Under the pieces are notes generated by a model, which had not been told where the DNA came from, searched no databases, and saw only the letters and a program-made list of their open reading frames with translations. From assembly GCA_937966555.1 (NCBI GenBank), contig CALCLY010000011.1, positions 100,918 through 164,917 of the forward strand: DNA of 64,000 bases. Direction: 5' to 3'. The translations under genes and the position numbers were made by a program. The stretch is from CALCLY01 sp900552775. Lineage in GTDB: Bacteria > Bacillota > Clostridia > UMGS1883 > UMGS1540. Shown piece by piece: positions 1 to 8,141 of this stretch (its first letter is position 1; every line of letters starts with the position of its first letter).

Positions 1-12
1 GCCGCGTTTTTT

Positions 13-50
13 ATGCGTGGCGTGGTTTAAAACCGTGCCGCGCATTTTTT
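13..50 (+). terminator. Intrinsic terminator of a gene left of the window
   Basis: An inverted repeat (about 13-28 against 30-45, with three G-T wobbles) is followed directly by a run of six T. It fits a rho-independent terminator for rightward transcription entering from outside the window. Confidence 0.6.
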
Positions 51-76
51 AAATTGCGCGGAAAAAGGAGTTAGTT

Positions 77-190
77 ATGCGCAAAAAATTCAGCAAAAGA
101 GTTATTGCGGTATCTCCCATACTGTTTTGGGGAGTGATTTTGCTCGGTGTGTTCGGGATAATATGTATGGTGCTGAGTTTGATTTTTTAA
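77..190 (+). CDS. Small single-span membrane peptide, 37 residues
   Basis: A short open frame begins with ATG 6 bases after a good ribosome site (AAAAAGGAG, 62-70). The product has a basic start (MRKKFSKR) followed by about 28 hydrophobic residues, so it would be a one-span membrane peptide with almost no soluble part. I recognise no family. The ribosome site and terminator-bounded position support it; its length and lack of a homolog weaken it. It could belong with the broken regulator just downstream. Confidence 0.45.
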   Translation: MRKKFSKRVIAVSPILFWGVILLGVFGIICMVLSLIF

Positions 191-211
191 TTCTTTTTCA
201 AATAGGATTGA

Positions 212-346
212 TTGTGTTTTATAAGCCGATACGAAACAGGAGACAGGGAACCCGGTATTGCCGAGCTTATTAAGCTTGCGGAATATTTTGATGTATCAAT
301 CGACTACCTGGTCGGCAGAACGGAAAATCCAAAATTTAATAAGTAA
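212..346 (+). pseudogene. Truncated XRE/Cro-CI family regulator (C-terminal half of the HTH)
   Basis: The frame is open from 212 to a stop at 344-346 and encodes a typical end of a Cro/CI helix-turn-helix domain: ISRYETGDREPG, then ELIKLAEYFDVSIDYLVGRT. The family normally has about 30 more residues upstream (first two helices), but an in-frame stop at 209-211 and the preceding small gene rule them out here. There is no start codon or ribosome site. It is best read as a remnant of a deleted regulator. Confidence 0.75.
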
Positions 347-360
347 ATGCTTATTGTAAT

Positions 361-495
361 AAGAAAATGGGCTGTTTAAAAAGTCGGTTAACTTTTTAAA
401 CAGCCCATTTTTCCCTATCTCATAAATTTAACTGCATCATTTGCATATTCCATGATATGCGATTTTCCCATTTTCTTGCGTTCCGGAGTTTTTAA
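361..495 (-). repeat. Dispersed hairpin repeat, copy 1
   Basis: Read on the minus strand, this copy has a conserved arm (461-495, containing AACTCCGGAACG) followed about 50 bases later by a long hairpin (364-411). The same two blocks in the same order occur on the plus strand at 39100-39202. The stretch between the blocks differs. Both copies carry a short degenerate frame reading TPERKKM-x-KS, which may be a vestige of a coding sequence that I cannot identify. The rest of 347-515 holds nothing else I can see. Confidence 0.7.
364..411. terminator. Perfect 21-bp hairpin, probable bidirectional terminator
   Basis: Arms 364-384 and 391-411 are perfectly complementary around a 6-base loop (CGGTTA). 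T-rich tracts follow on both strands, so it could stop rightward transcription after the regulator remnant and leftward transcription of the three-gene operon at 516-1339. It is the hairpin part of the dispersed repeat. Confidence 0.6.
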
Positions 496-515
496 CCTTC
501 CCTTTTTGCGTATGA

Positions 516-767
516 CTATCCGTTCATAAAAATAAAAAACAGCGCAAATATCAGCGTCTTATCGCATTTTCCCTCACGAAGCAGAAATACTATAAGCCCA
601 AGCAAAATCAAGTCATCGGCATGTATTCCGTTTAAGAAGGGTGTATTCGGTATCTCTTCGGCACTGCCGCTGCAGCACACGGCGGTTTCCGGTGGCGGCG
701 GTACGCTTTCTTTTTTTCTGAGTTCATCTGCGCGTCGTTCATATTCGTTGTAATATCTCCGATACAT
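516..767 (-). CDS. Small hypothetical membrane protein, 83 residues
   Basis: The last gene of a leftward three-gene operon. The N-terminal half is hydrophilic and charged (MYRRYYNEYERRADELRKK), followed by a proline-rich linker, then a hydrophobic C-terminal half (HADDLILLGLIVFLLREG, then LIFALFFIFMNG) that should form one or two membrane segments. Similar HADDLILLGLI-type tails occur in small conserved clostridial proteins without assigned function; this is recollection of a pattern, not a search. A purine-rich ribosome site (GGGGGAAGAAGGG) lies just upstream, and the gap to the preceding gene is only 14 bases. Confidence 0.7.
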   Translation of the reverse strand: MYRRYYNEYERRADELRKKESVPPPPETAVCCSGSAEEIPNTPFLNGIHADDLILLGLIVFLLREGKCDKTLIFALFFIFMNG

Positions 768-781
768 CCCTTCTTCCCCCT

Positions 782-1114
782 TTATAAATCTATATCCTGA
801 AACAGCGTTGTCATTCGGGAGAGCTTCAGAATTTTAATTGCCTGTTCGGCGCTTTTTGCGCGTTTGCCGCTCAAAAAAGGCTTTAAAGCACGTATGAGGT
901 TTACTCCGTCATCGTCCATCCCGTTGTATTGCTGCATGATTTTCCCTATTTTCATAAGCATTTCCGGATTTTGAAGTCCCGGCGGAAGTTCGGGCGGCTT
1001 TTCGGAAGCTTCCGACCCGCTGCCGCCGAGCGAACTTAAGATACCGTTTATTTTGCTTATGGTGTTTGGGTCATCAAGCATCTTTTTTATCATTGCTTCC
1101 GTATTGTCCGCCAT
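782..1114 (-). CDS. Hypothetical protein, 110 residues, operon with flanking small genes
   Basis: A hydrophilic cytosolic-looking protein with a helical N-terminus (MADNTEAMIKKMLDDP), a Gly/Ser/Pro-rich linker in the middle and a helical basic C-terminal half with LIRALKPFLSGKRA. A clear ribosome site (GGAG) sits 9 bases before ATG. It lies 21 bases after the 67-residue gene and 14 bases before the membrane protein gene, so the three are likely co-transcribed. I do not recognise a characterised family. Such small-protein operons in Clostridia are often sporulation-associated, but nothing here proves it. Confidence 0.7.
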   Translation of the reverse strand: MADNTEAMIKKMLDDPNTISKINGILSSLGGSGSEASEKPPELPPGLQNPEMLMKIGKIMQQYNGMDDDGVNLIRALKPFLSGKRAKSAEQAIKILKLSRMTTLFQDIDL

Positions 1115-1135
1115 TTTTCAAAATCTCCTATCTTT

Positions 1136-1339
1136 TTATTTCAGCAAATCCAAAAGTCCCGGATTTTGTTTCAGAATTGACTCTATCTGCGCTTTGTCTA
1201 CGCCGCCGACGCTGTCTCCTGCTTTAATTTTCCGAATTGTCTCTCTGCCTTCGGGAGTATCGGCAAATGCTTTTGCTTTCTTTATGCTTTCCGCAAGCGT
1301 TTTTGAATCTACGGAACGGAAAAAATCGTTAATATCCAT
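1136..1339 (-). CDS. Hypothetical protein, 67 residues, first gene of the small operon
   Basis: A small, soluble, helical protein (MDINDFFRSVDSKTLAESIKKA) with no transmembrane segment. A ribosome site (GGAG, 10 bases before ATG) supports translation. The C-terminal half of this protein (IESILKQNPGLLDLLK) and the N-terminal part of the next (MIKKMLDDPNTISKINGIL) are both short helical stretches and may be distantly related. The family is unknown to me. Promoter elements upstream on the minus strand (1340-1400) are A+T-rich but I could not place a convincing -35/-10 pair. Confidence 0.65.
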   Translation of the reverse strand: MDINDFFRSVDSKTLAESIKKAKAFADTPEGRETIRKIKAGDSVGGVDKAQIESILKQNPGLLDLLK

Positions 1340-1456
1340 TTGTTAAATCTCCTTATAATTATATTGTCTGATGTATATATAATATGCAAAGAAACAGAAA
1401 ATGTGTACAAATTGTAAATCGAAAATAAATATTCGTTAAATTCAATTTATTGCTCA

Positions 1457-1486
1457 TTGACAAAAAACGCATGCTGGAGTTAAAAT
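1457..1486 (+). promoter_or_regulatory. Sigma-A type promoter for the macA-like operon
   Basis: TTGACA at 1457-1462 and TAAAAT at 1481-1486 are separated by 18 bases, about 32 bases upstream of the first start codon of the efflux operon. Confidence 0.6.
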
Positions 1487-1518
1487 ATTAAAAAAAGCGA
1501 ATTTACGAGGGGGTCTAC

Positions 1519-3195
1519 ATGAAGAAAAGACGTATTATGAAAGGTTCGGAGGGCAAAACGCGCAAGCCTTTGAGCAAAAAGCAAATTATTATTATTTCCG
1601 CGGCGGTAGCTGTTGCGGCAGCAGTGGCGGTTTTTGCAGTCGTTAAAAAATCTTCCAAAAAGAAAAGTGACGGAGAAACGGCAACCGCAAGAGTTACGCG
1701 CGGCAGCATAAGCCGTGTTCTTGAGGGAAGCGGAACACTTGAGGCGATAGACCAATATGAAGTTTCGGCGCTTGTAAGCGGCGATGTAACGGCGGACTTT
1801 TTTGAAGAAGGAGACATGGTTTCGAAAGATCAGGTGCTTTACAAAATAGACGCCTCCTCTATTGAAAAGAACATAGACAAAGCTCAAAATGCTTTAAGCC
1901 AGAGCAAAATGTCATACAGTGAAGCCGTTGAAGCATACGGCGATCTCACCGTATCCGCTCCGTGCAAAGGCGTTATAAAAACTCTTTACATAAAAAACGG
2001 AGATGACATAAAAACAGGAGACCGCGTGTGTGACATTGTTGACAGTGATACCATGACCCTTGAAATTAAATTTCTTTCGTCGCAGGCAGGCGGCATATAC
2101 AGCGGTCAGGAGGCTAACATCGAAATGACGGGCGGCGGCGGTTCGTATATGGGAACGGTTAAAACGGTTTCAAGCGGTTCTACGGTAAATTCCCTCGGTG
2201 TTCCGGTTACAAACGTAGAAATAAGCGTTACAAACCCCGGCGCAATAACTACGGGTGACACCGCAACGGCAGTTGTCGGCGGCACGGCGTGCGCAGAACC
2301 CGGAACATTTAAATATTATCATGAAGAAACCGTAACGGCAAAAGCTTCCGGAAAAGTACGCAACCTCTCGCTTATAGAAGGTGACAGGGTTTCTGCCGGA
2401 AGAACCATATTAACCATTGAAAGCAGTTCCGTTTCAAACCAGGTAAAAAAGAGCGCGCTTTCTGTAAGCGACGCGGAACTTTCATTAAAAGGTCTTCAGG
2501 ACGATCTGGATCAATATTCAATTTCATCGCCTATTGCAGGCAAAGTTATTCAAAAAACAGTTAAAGCCGGAGACAAAGTGGCTTCCCAGCAGGGCAGCAC
2601 TTCGATGGCGGTTATAGCCGATCTTTCCGCCCTTACAATGACTATGAACATAGATGAGCTTGATATATCCTCCGTAAAAGTCGGTCAGGATGTTGAAGTT
2701 ACGGCGGACGCACTTGAAAACCAGGTGTTTCACGGCGTTGTAAACAAGGTGAGCGTTATAGGAACTTCGCAAAACGGTGTTACAACATATCCTGTTGAAG
2801 TTCTTTTGTCAGACGTTGAAAACACAGACTTGATCCCCGGAATGAATGTTTCCGCAACCATTGTGCTTGAAAAGAAAGACGATGTTCTGCTTATCCCCAC
2901 CACTGCCGTAAAGCGGGGCAATAAAGTTAAAATGCTCGGAAGCGGAGAAGAAGTGGAAATTGAAACGGGCATAGACGACGGAACTCAGGTTGAAGTTTTA
3001 AGCGGCCTTTCGGAAGGCGATCAGGTTGAAATAGCGGACGTCCCCACAAAAAGCGTTGAAGACACCATGATGCAGGGTATGCAAGGCGGAATGGGCGGCG
3101 AAAGAGGCATGCCGGGAGACGACGGAGCTCCTTCGGGAGGCGGCCCGTCAGGCGGTGCTTCCTCCGGCGGCGGTATGCCGGGAGGCGGCAGATGA
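1519..3195 (+). CDS. HlyD/MacA-type periplasmic adaptor subunit of an ABC exporter
   Basis: Membrane-fusion (adaptor) protein that should couple the MacB-like ABC transporter encoded next to it. A basic N-terminus is followed by one transmembrane anchor (about residues 22-42), then barrel-sandwich (biotinyl-lipoyl-like) segments (two half-motifs, near residues 70-160 and 270-370), coiled-coil residues and a beta-barrel domain. The C-terminus (about 515-558) is an unusual Met/Gly/Pro/Ser-rich tail (MMQGMQGGMGG). Start chosen for the GAGGGGG ribosome site 5 bases upstream. The stop overlaps the next start (ATGA). In a cell with no outer membrane such adaptors act outside the membrane; substrate unknown. 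Confidence 0.88.
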   Translation: MKKRRIMKGSEGKTRKPLSKKQIIIISAAVAVAAAVAVFAVVKKSSKKKSDGETATARVTRGSISRVLEGSGTLEAIDQYEVSALVSGDVTADFFEEGDMVSKDQVLYKIDASSIEKNIDKAQNALSQSKMSYSEAVEAYGDLTVSAPCKGVIKTLYIKNGDDIKTGDRVCDIVDSDTMTLEIKFLSSQAGGIYSGQEANIEMTGGGGSYMGTVKTVSSGSTVNSLGVPVTNVEISVTNPGAITTGDTATAVVGGTACAEPGTFKYYHEETVTAKASGKVRNLSLIEGDRVSAGRTILTIESSSVSNQVKKSALSVSDAELSLKGLQDDLDQYSISSPIAGKVIQKTVKAGDKVASQQGSTSMAVIADLSALTMTMNIDELDISSVKVGQDVEVTADALENQVFHGVVNKVSVIGTSQNGVTTYPVEVLLSDVENTDLIPGMNVSATIVLEKKDDVLLIPTTAVKRGNKVKMLGSGEEVEIETGIDDGTQVEVLSGLSEGDQVEIADVPTKSVEDTMMQGMQGGMGGERGMPGDDGAPSGGGPSGGASSGGGMPGGGR

Positions 3196-3884
3196 TAGAG
3201 TTTAGAGATTTATACAAAATCTATAACGAAGGCGAAGCAGACAATGAAGTTCGTGCCGTGGACGGAATATCGTTTTTTATCGGTAAAGGCGAATTTGTAG
3301 GAATTGTAGGCGCATCGGGTTCCGGCAAATCCACCTGCATGAATATAATAGGCTGCCTTGACGTGCCTACGCGCGGCAACTATCTTTTAAACGGAACAGA
3401 TGTCAGCACAATGACGGAAAAGCAGCTTGCGCATGTCAGGAACCGTGAACTGGGATTTATTTTTCAGCAGTACAATCTGATTCCAAAACTCACAATTCTC
3501 GAAAACGTTGAGCTTCCGCTTCTCTACAAAGGCGTTTCCCTTTCTGAAAGGCGTGAGATGGCAATAGAAGCTCTGGGACGCGTCGGGCTTGCCGAAAGAA
3601 TCAAAAAATACCCATCGCAGCTTTCGGGCGGTCAGCAGCAGAGGGTTTCAATAGCGCGCGCTCTTGCCGGAAAACCTCCCGTTATTCTGGCGGACGAACC
3701 CACGGGCGCTCTCGACTCGAAAACGGGACACGAAATTTTAGAGTTTATACAAAAGCTTCACGAAGAAGGTACAACAATCGTTCTTATAACACACGATAAT
3801 TCAATTGCGGCACAGTGTCCGCGCGTTATAAGAATAAGCGACGGAAAAATAATTGAAGATACCAGAAGAGGTGGTGCGGCATGA
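3192..3884 (+). CDS. MacB/LolD-type ABC transporter ATP-binding protein
   Basis: Cytosolic ATPase, 230 residues, normal length. Walker A (GASGSGKS), Q-loop, ABC signature (LSGGQQQR), Walker B with the family's LADEPTGALDS, and the switch histidine (LITHD) are all present. It would energise the FtsX-like permease downstream together with the adaptor upstream. Both junctions are 4-base ATGA overlaps, which indicates translational coupling. Related exporters move antimicrobial peptides, bacitracin-like drugs or lipoproteins; the substrate cannot be told from sequence. Confidence 0.93.
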   Translation: MIEFRDLYKIYNEGEADNEVRAVDGISFFIGKGEFVGIVGASGSGKSTCMNIIGCLDVPTRGNYLLNGTDVSTMTEKQLAHVRNRELGFIFQQYNLIPKLTILENVELPLLYKGVSLSERREMAIEALGRVGLAERIKKYPSQLSGGQQQRVSIARALAGKPPVILADEPTGALDSKTGHEILEFIQKLHEEGTTIVLITHDNSIAAQCPRVIRISDGKIIEDTRRGGAA

Positions 3885-5059
3885 ATATAACACAGTCTTT
3901 TATGCTTGCCGCAAAAAGCCTTGCGAGCAGCAAAATGCGCTCATTTCTTACAATGCTCGGAATTATTATAGGTATTGCGGCGGTTATAGCGCTTGTAAGC
4001 CTCATGAACGGAATGAGCAACGAAATAGTATCTTCGTTTGAAGATATGGGCATGAATAACATGACCGTTACCATTACTCCGCGCGGCGGTAACAGAACCA
4101 TAACAAGCGATGACATGCAAAATTTCTGCGATGAAAACAGCGATGTGATAGCCGGTATGACCCCAACCGTAAGCGTTATGAGCGCAACGGTTAAAAAAGG
4201 TTCCGAGAACATAACCACAACATCTGTTACGGGCGTCAGCGAAATGTATGACGATATAAACGGAAAAAAGCTTGAAGAAGGTAACTTCTTAACGTATCTT
4301 GATGTTGAAAACGATGTCAGAAACTGCGTTATCGGCACATATGTAAGAAACGAACTTTTCGGCAGCCAAAGCCCCATAGGGCAGACACTTAAGATAAACG
4401 GCAACACATTCACCGTTATAGGCGTTCTCGAAGAAAGTGCGGACAGTGAGGAATCCTCATCAGACGATGCGATTTTAATTCCGTACACCGTGGCAAGCAA
4501 GATTGCTTTTACACGAGTTACAAGCTACACGATTTCAGCCGTTGACAACGACCATGTCGAAAGTGCCAAAGCCGCTTTAAACAGATATTTGTACGGCGAA
4601 CTCGGCGACACGGATTTATACAACATAATCACGCTGCAGGAGGCGGCGGACACGGTAAATAAACTTTTGGGAAAAATGTCTGCCATACTTGTCGGAATTG
4701 CAGGTATTTCACTTCTTGTAGGCGGCATTGGAATCATGAACATCATGCTTGTTTCCGTAACGGAGCGAACACGCGAAATAGGTATACGAAAAGCTTTGGG
4801 GGCAACGCCATGGGATATTCTGAGTCAGTTTGTGGTTGAAGCAATTACAACAAGCGCAATAGGCGGTGTGCTCGGCATAATAGTCGGCATAGGAGCCGCA
4901 TACGGACTTGCGAAAGCTGTCGGCATGAAAGCGGCTATTTCCGTTTCGGCAATTATAATATCGGTTTCGGTTTCGGCAGGTATCGGCGTTGCGTTCGGCT
5001 ATTTTCCGGCGAAAAAGGCCGCGGCTCTGAATCCTATAGAAGCTTTGCGCTATGACTGA
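3881..5059 (+). CDS. MacB-like ABC transporter permease (FtsX family)
   Basis: Permease of 392 residues with the MacB plan: one N-terminal transmembrane helix (about 20-42), a large extracytoplasmic domain (about 45-260), then three C-terminal helices (about 270-385). The cytosolic loop VTERTREIGIRKALGA after the second helix is the diagnostic FtsX-family motif. It ends with the typical PAKKAAALNPIEALRYD. It forms a three-gene operon with the adaptor and ATPase. No truncation or unusual residue is seen. Confidence 0.93.
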   Translation: MNITQSFMLAAKSLASSKMRSFLTMLGIIIGIAAVIALVSLMNGMSNEIVSSFEDMGMNNMTVTITPRGGNRTITSDDMQNFCDENSDVIAGMTPTVSVMSATVKKGSENITTTSVTGVSEMYDDINGKKLEEGNFLTYLDVENDVRNCVIGTYVRNELFGSQSPIGQTLKINGNTFTVIGVLEESADSEESSSDDAILIPYTVASKIAFTRVTSYTISAVDNDHVESAKAALNRYLYGELGDTDLYNIITLQEAADTVNKLLGKMSAILVGIAGISLLVGGIGIMNIMLVSVTERTREIGIRKALGATPWDILSQFVVEAITTSAIGGVLGIIVGIGAAYGLAKAVGMKAAISVSAIIISVSVSAGIGVAFGYFPAKKAAALNPIEALRYD

Positions 5060-5097
5060 TAAAAGCACGAATTGACTGTAAGAAAGGATTTGAATAC

Positions 5098-7947
5098 ATG
5101 ACTAAAAAAATACTTGCAATTTTGCTGACGCTTATGCTTATTCTGACGTTTAACGTCGCGGCAATCGACAGCGACAGCCGTTTTGACCTTTTGAAAGAGC
5201 TTGACATCATGGTAGGTTACGCAGACGGCTCTTTGGGACTTGACAATCTCGTGACCCGGGCCGAATTCGTTAAAATGGCGGTTGCGGCATCGAAATACAG
5301 AGATTCCGTTTCATCGGGTCTGTCCGTTTCACCTTTTTCGGACGTAATGTACAGCTCGTGGTATGCGCCTTACGTATATCTCGGCGCTTCAAACAAGCTT
5401 CTTCTCGGCTATAAGGACGGCTGTTTCCGCCCCGACAACGCGGTGACTTACGAAGAAGCTCTGACGGTGGCTTTGAGGCTTCTGGGTTACGAGGACAGCG
5501 AATTTGAATATTCATGGCCCGCAGGACAGATAAGCGTTGCCAGAAACATCGGTCTGTCTGACGGAATGAATTCCTACGCCGGGCAAAACCTGAACAGGAA
5601 TCAGGTTTCGATGCTGTTTTACAATCTTCTGCGCGCCGATATAAAAGGCGGCAGTACCGAATATATCACAACCCTTAATTACTCATGGCTTCACGATGTG
5701 GTTTTAACCTCATCGCACAATGAATCTTCATCCGTAAAAAAGGGGTACGTATACACAAGCGCCGGTCTTTATGAAGTGACGGACAGCTTTGACTATTCCC
5801 TTGTAGGAACAAAGGGCGATGCGCTTCTGCGCGACGGCAAAATTGCCGAATTTGTTCCCGAATCCACAAATACCGTAAAATACAACGTATTCTCGGTTAC
5901 AGGGAATTCGCTTGTACTTTTTAAAGACGGCGCAATTTCCGACTACAAACTTGATAATTCCGAAACGCTGTATTTTGAAAATCAAAAAACAACCGTGGGT
6001 GAAATGCTTTCAAAATTTTCGGCGGGCGATGTTCTGGAACTCCACTGCGACAAAAACTGGGATCTTGATTATGCAACTTATCACGAAAGCGAACTTGAAG
6101 GCCCGATTGTCGTAAGTGATTCATCATGGTATCAAAACACGGGAATACAAAGCGGTGCAACGGTTGTGCGCGACGGCGTTATCTCGTCCCTTTCCGCAAT
6201 TGCACCTTATGACGTTGTGTATTACAACACGGAGATGCAGAATGTGTGGGTTTGCAGCAAGAAAGTTACGGGAAATTATGAAGCGGCAGTTCCGAACAAA
6301 GACCAGATAAAGCAAATAAAGCTTTCGGGTGTTTTATACAACGTAAATTCCGTTGAAGCGTATAAGGCTCTTTCTTCAAGCGGCAGCGTGAAAATCGGTG
6401 ACAGAGTAACGCTTATTCTCGACAGAGACGGTGACGCGGTCGGCGCGCTGAGCAGCGCGGTTGCGGGCACGGAAAGCTACGCTGTTTACCAGGTTATCGG
6501 AAACAGCATCGTAGTTTACAAAGACGGTTACCTTAAAAACCTTACGCTCAAAAACTCCGATACGGCATATTTAAACGGCGCCGCAACCACGGTAGGAAAT
6601 ATCAAATCCGCTCTTCAGACAGGATATACGATAGATGTTTCCAGAAATGCCGACGGCACGATAGACTATGTAACCGTTATAGAATCTCAGCTTGACGGTC
6701 CGTACACGGTTAAAAACTCGTCATGGATGAGCGAATACGGCATAAATTCTTCTGCCGCTGTTCTCAGAAAAGGTGCCAAAGCGCAGGCGAGCGATGTTAA
6801 AACAAACGATATCGTTTATTACTCAAGCACACTTAACACTGTTTGGGCATACTGCGACACGGTTACAGGCGTATATGAATCGGCGGAACCGAACAAAGAT
6901 ACTCCGAAAACCGTTACCGTTTCCGGAAAGACATACAGCATAGAGGGCATAGATGCTTATAACACACTCTCTTCAAACGGCTCGGCGTCCTTCGGCGATA
7001 CAATTACGCTGCTTTTGGGCAAGAACGGAGAAATTGCCGATGTTGCAAACGGCGCCGCGGTTTCGGATGAACCCATAACGGGCGTTCTTCTCTCGGCAGG
7101 AGTGAAATCTTATACCGATTCCTCCGGAAAAGACTATTCTTCAAGCTATGTTGTAATTTGCAGAACCGACGGTACAAAGGCGGAATATATGTCAGATAAA
7201 GACTATTCGGATTCTTCTTCCGTAGGCGGCGCCGTGAAAATTGAATTTTCGGACGGCAAAGCAAAGATTTCCGCAATTCCTCAGGAAAGCAGTGTAAGCG
7301 GCACTTTCAGCAAAGCCGATATGAAATTGGGCTCCGACAAATGTGCCGACGGAATAGAAATTTTAGATGTTTCCGCCGCGGATTTTTCGCCCGCTCTTTG
7401 CTGCAAAGTATATCCGCAGCGGCTTGACGGCGCATATGTTTCATCCAGAAACGTTATATATGCCGAAAAGAATGCCGAAGGGGCTATCTCAAAACTCATT
7501 TTGAAGGATGTAACGGGAGACAACTATTCTTACGGAATTGTTACCTCCGCTCAGAAAAACTCAATGGGCATGAGTATTTCCGGAAGCTACACGTATTTTT
7601 CCGGAAGCACAAAACAAACTGCGCAGACAAACGGTTCGTCTTTCTCCGTTTATGCGGGTCAGCCGGTTAAAATAGATACGCGAAACGGCGTTTTGAAAAA
7701 CATGTTTGCTTTAAACAGCGCCGGCACGGTTTCGTCAATAGGCAGTGGAAACGTTGTAATAAACGGCAAAACCTGCCTGCTTTGGGACAAAGCTCTGTGC
7801 TACCAAAACACAGTAAACTATGAGTATCAGGCAATAACTCTTGAAGATCTCAAAAAACTTATGTCGACTCACACCGTCACGGCTTATGAGGACAGTTCGC
7901 AAAGCTCCGGCGGAAGAATAAGAGTTCTTGTTGCAAAGAAAAAATAA
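5098..7947 (+). CDS. Large SLH-domain surface protein with two tandem ~199-residue modules
   Basis: A secreted cell-wall protein of 949 residues. Signal peptide (about 1-22), then three S-layer homology repeats (about 27-190; for example FSDVMYSSWYAPYVYLGASN) that would bind secondary cell-wall polymer. The body contains two long modules with a period of about 199 residues: NSLVLFKDG near 265 matches NSIVVYKDG near 464, and SSWYQNTGIQS near 342 matches SSWMSEYGINS near 541. The function of the modules is unknown to me. A ribosome site (AAAGGAT) lies 9 bases before ATG. It follows the exporter operon by 38 bases and may be read with it. Confidence 0.85.
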   Translation: MTKKILAILLTLMLILTFNVAAIDSDSRFDLLKELDIMVGYADGSLGLDNLVTRAEFVKMAVAASKYRDSVSSGLSVSPFSDVMYSSWYAPYVYLGASNKLLLGYKDGCFRPDNAVTYEEALTVALRLLGYEDSEFEYSWPAGQISVARNIGLSDGMNSYAGQNLNRNQVSMLFYNLLRADIKGGSTEYITTLNYSWLHDVVLTSSHNESSSVKKGYVYTSAGLYEVTDSFDYSLVGTKGDALLRDGKIAEFVPESTNTVKYNVFSVTGNSLVLFKDGAISDYKLDNSETLYFENQKTTVGEMLSKFSAGDVLELHCDKNWDLDYATYHESELEGPIVVSDSSWYQNTGIQSGATVVRDGVISSLSAIAPYDVVYYNTEMQNVWVCSKKVTGNYEAAVPNKDQIKQIKLSGVLYNVNSVEAYKALSSSGSVKIGDRVTLILDRDGDAVGALSSAVAGTESYAVYQVIGNSIVVYKDGYLKNLTLKNSDTAYLNGAATTVGNIKSALQTGYTIDVSRNADGTIDYVTVIESQLDGPYTVKNSSWMSEYGINSSAAVLRKGAKAQASDVKTNDIVYYSSTLNTVWAYCDTVTGVYESAEPNKDTPKTVTVSGKTYSIEGIDAYNTLSSNGSASFGDTITLLLGKNGEIADVANGAAVSDEPITGVLLSAGVKSYTDSSGKDYSSSYVVICRTDGTKAEYMSDKDYSDSSSVGGAVKIEFSDGKAKISAIPQESSVSGTFSKADMKLGSDKCADGIEILDVSAADFSPALCCKVYPQRLDGAYVSSRNVIYAEKNAEGAISKLILKDVTGDNYSYGIVTSAQKNSMGMSISGSYTYFSGSTKQTAQTNGSSFSVYAGQPVKIDTRNGVLKNMFALNSAGTVSSIGSGNVVINGKTCLLWDKALCYQNTVNYEYQAITLEDLKKLMSTHTVTAYEDSSQSSGGRIRVLVAKKK

Positions 7948-7964
7948 CAGCTTTAAGTTTTGCT

Positions 7965-8022
7965 GAAAAAACCGTCTTCTCTATTGTCAGTTTTTAAGTC
8001 TGTCAATAAGGGACGGTTTTTT
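7965..8022 (+). terminator. Intrinsic terminator after the SLH protein gene
   Basis: The 11-base arm 7965-7975 (AAAAAACCGTC) is exactly complementary to 8012-8022 (GACGGTTTTTT), with a partly paired interior and a T-run on the descending arm. It separates the SLH gene from tyrS. Confidence 0.75.
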
Positions 8023-8060
8023 CGTAAGCTGTCTGCCGCTTCTTTCTTTTTAAAAATTGA

Positions 8061-8089
8061 TTGACTTTTCTTCTCTCCTATTATATAAT
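8061..8089 (+). promoter_or_regulatory. Sigma-A promoter of tyrS
   Basis: TTGACT (8061-8066), 17-base spacer, TATAAT (8084-8089). The leader that follows is only about 45 bases long and contains no T-box specifier or antiterminator, so tyrS here does not look T-box controlled. Confidence 0.8.
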
Positions 8090-8141
8090 ATATAAAACGA
8101 TATTTTTTTTGTCGCACTAAGCGGCGGAATGGAGATAAAGT

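Noticed and set aside
1480..1887. Long leftward open frame opposite the adaptor gene
   Set aside because: Shadow frame of a clear gene, without ribosome site or recognisable protein pattern.
8090..8141. Possible T-box leader before tyrS
   Set aside because: The leader is about 45 bases long and has no specifier loop, T-box sequence or terminator; too short for a T-box.
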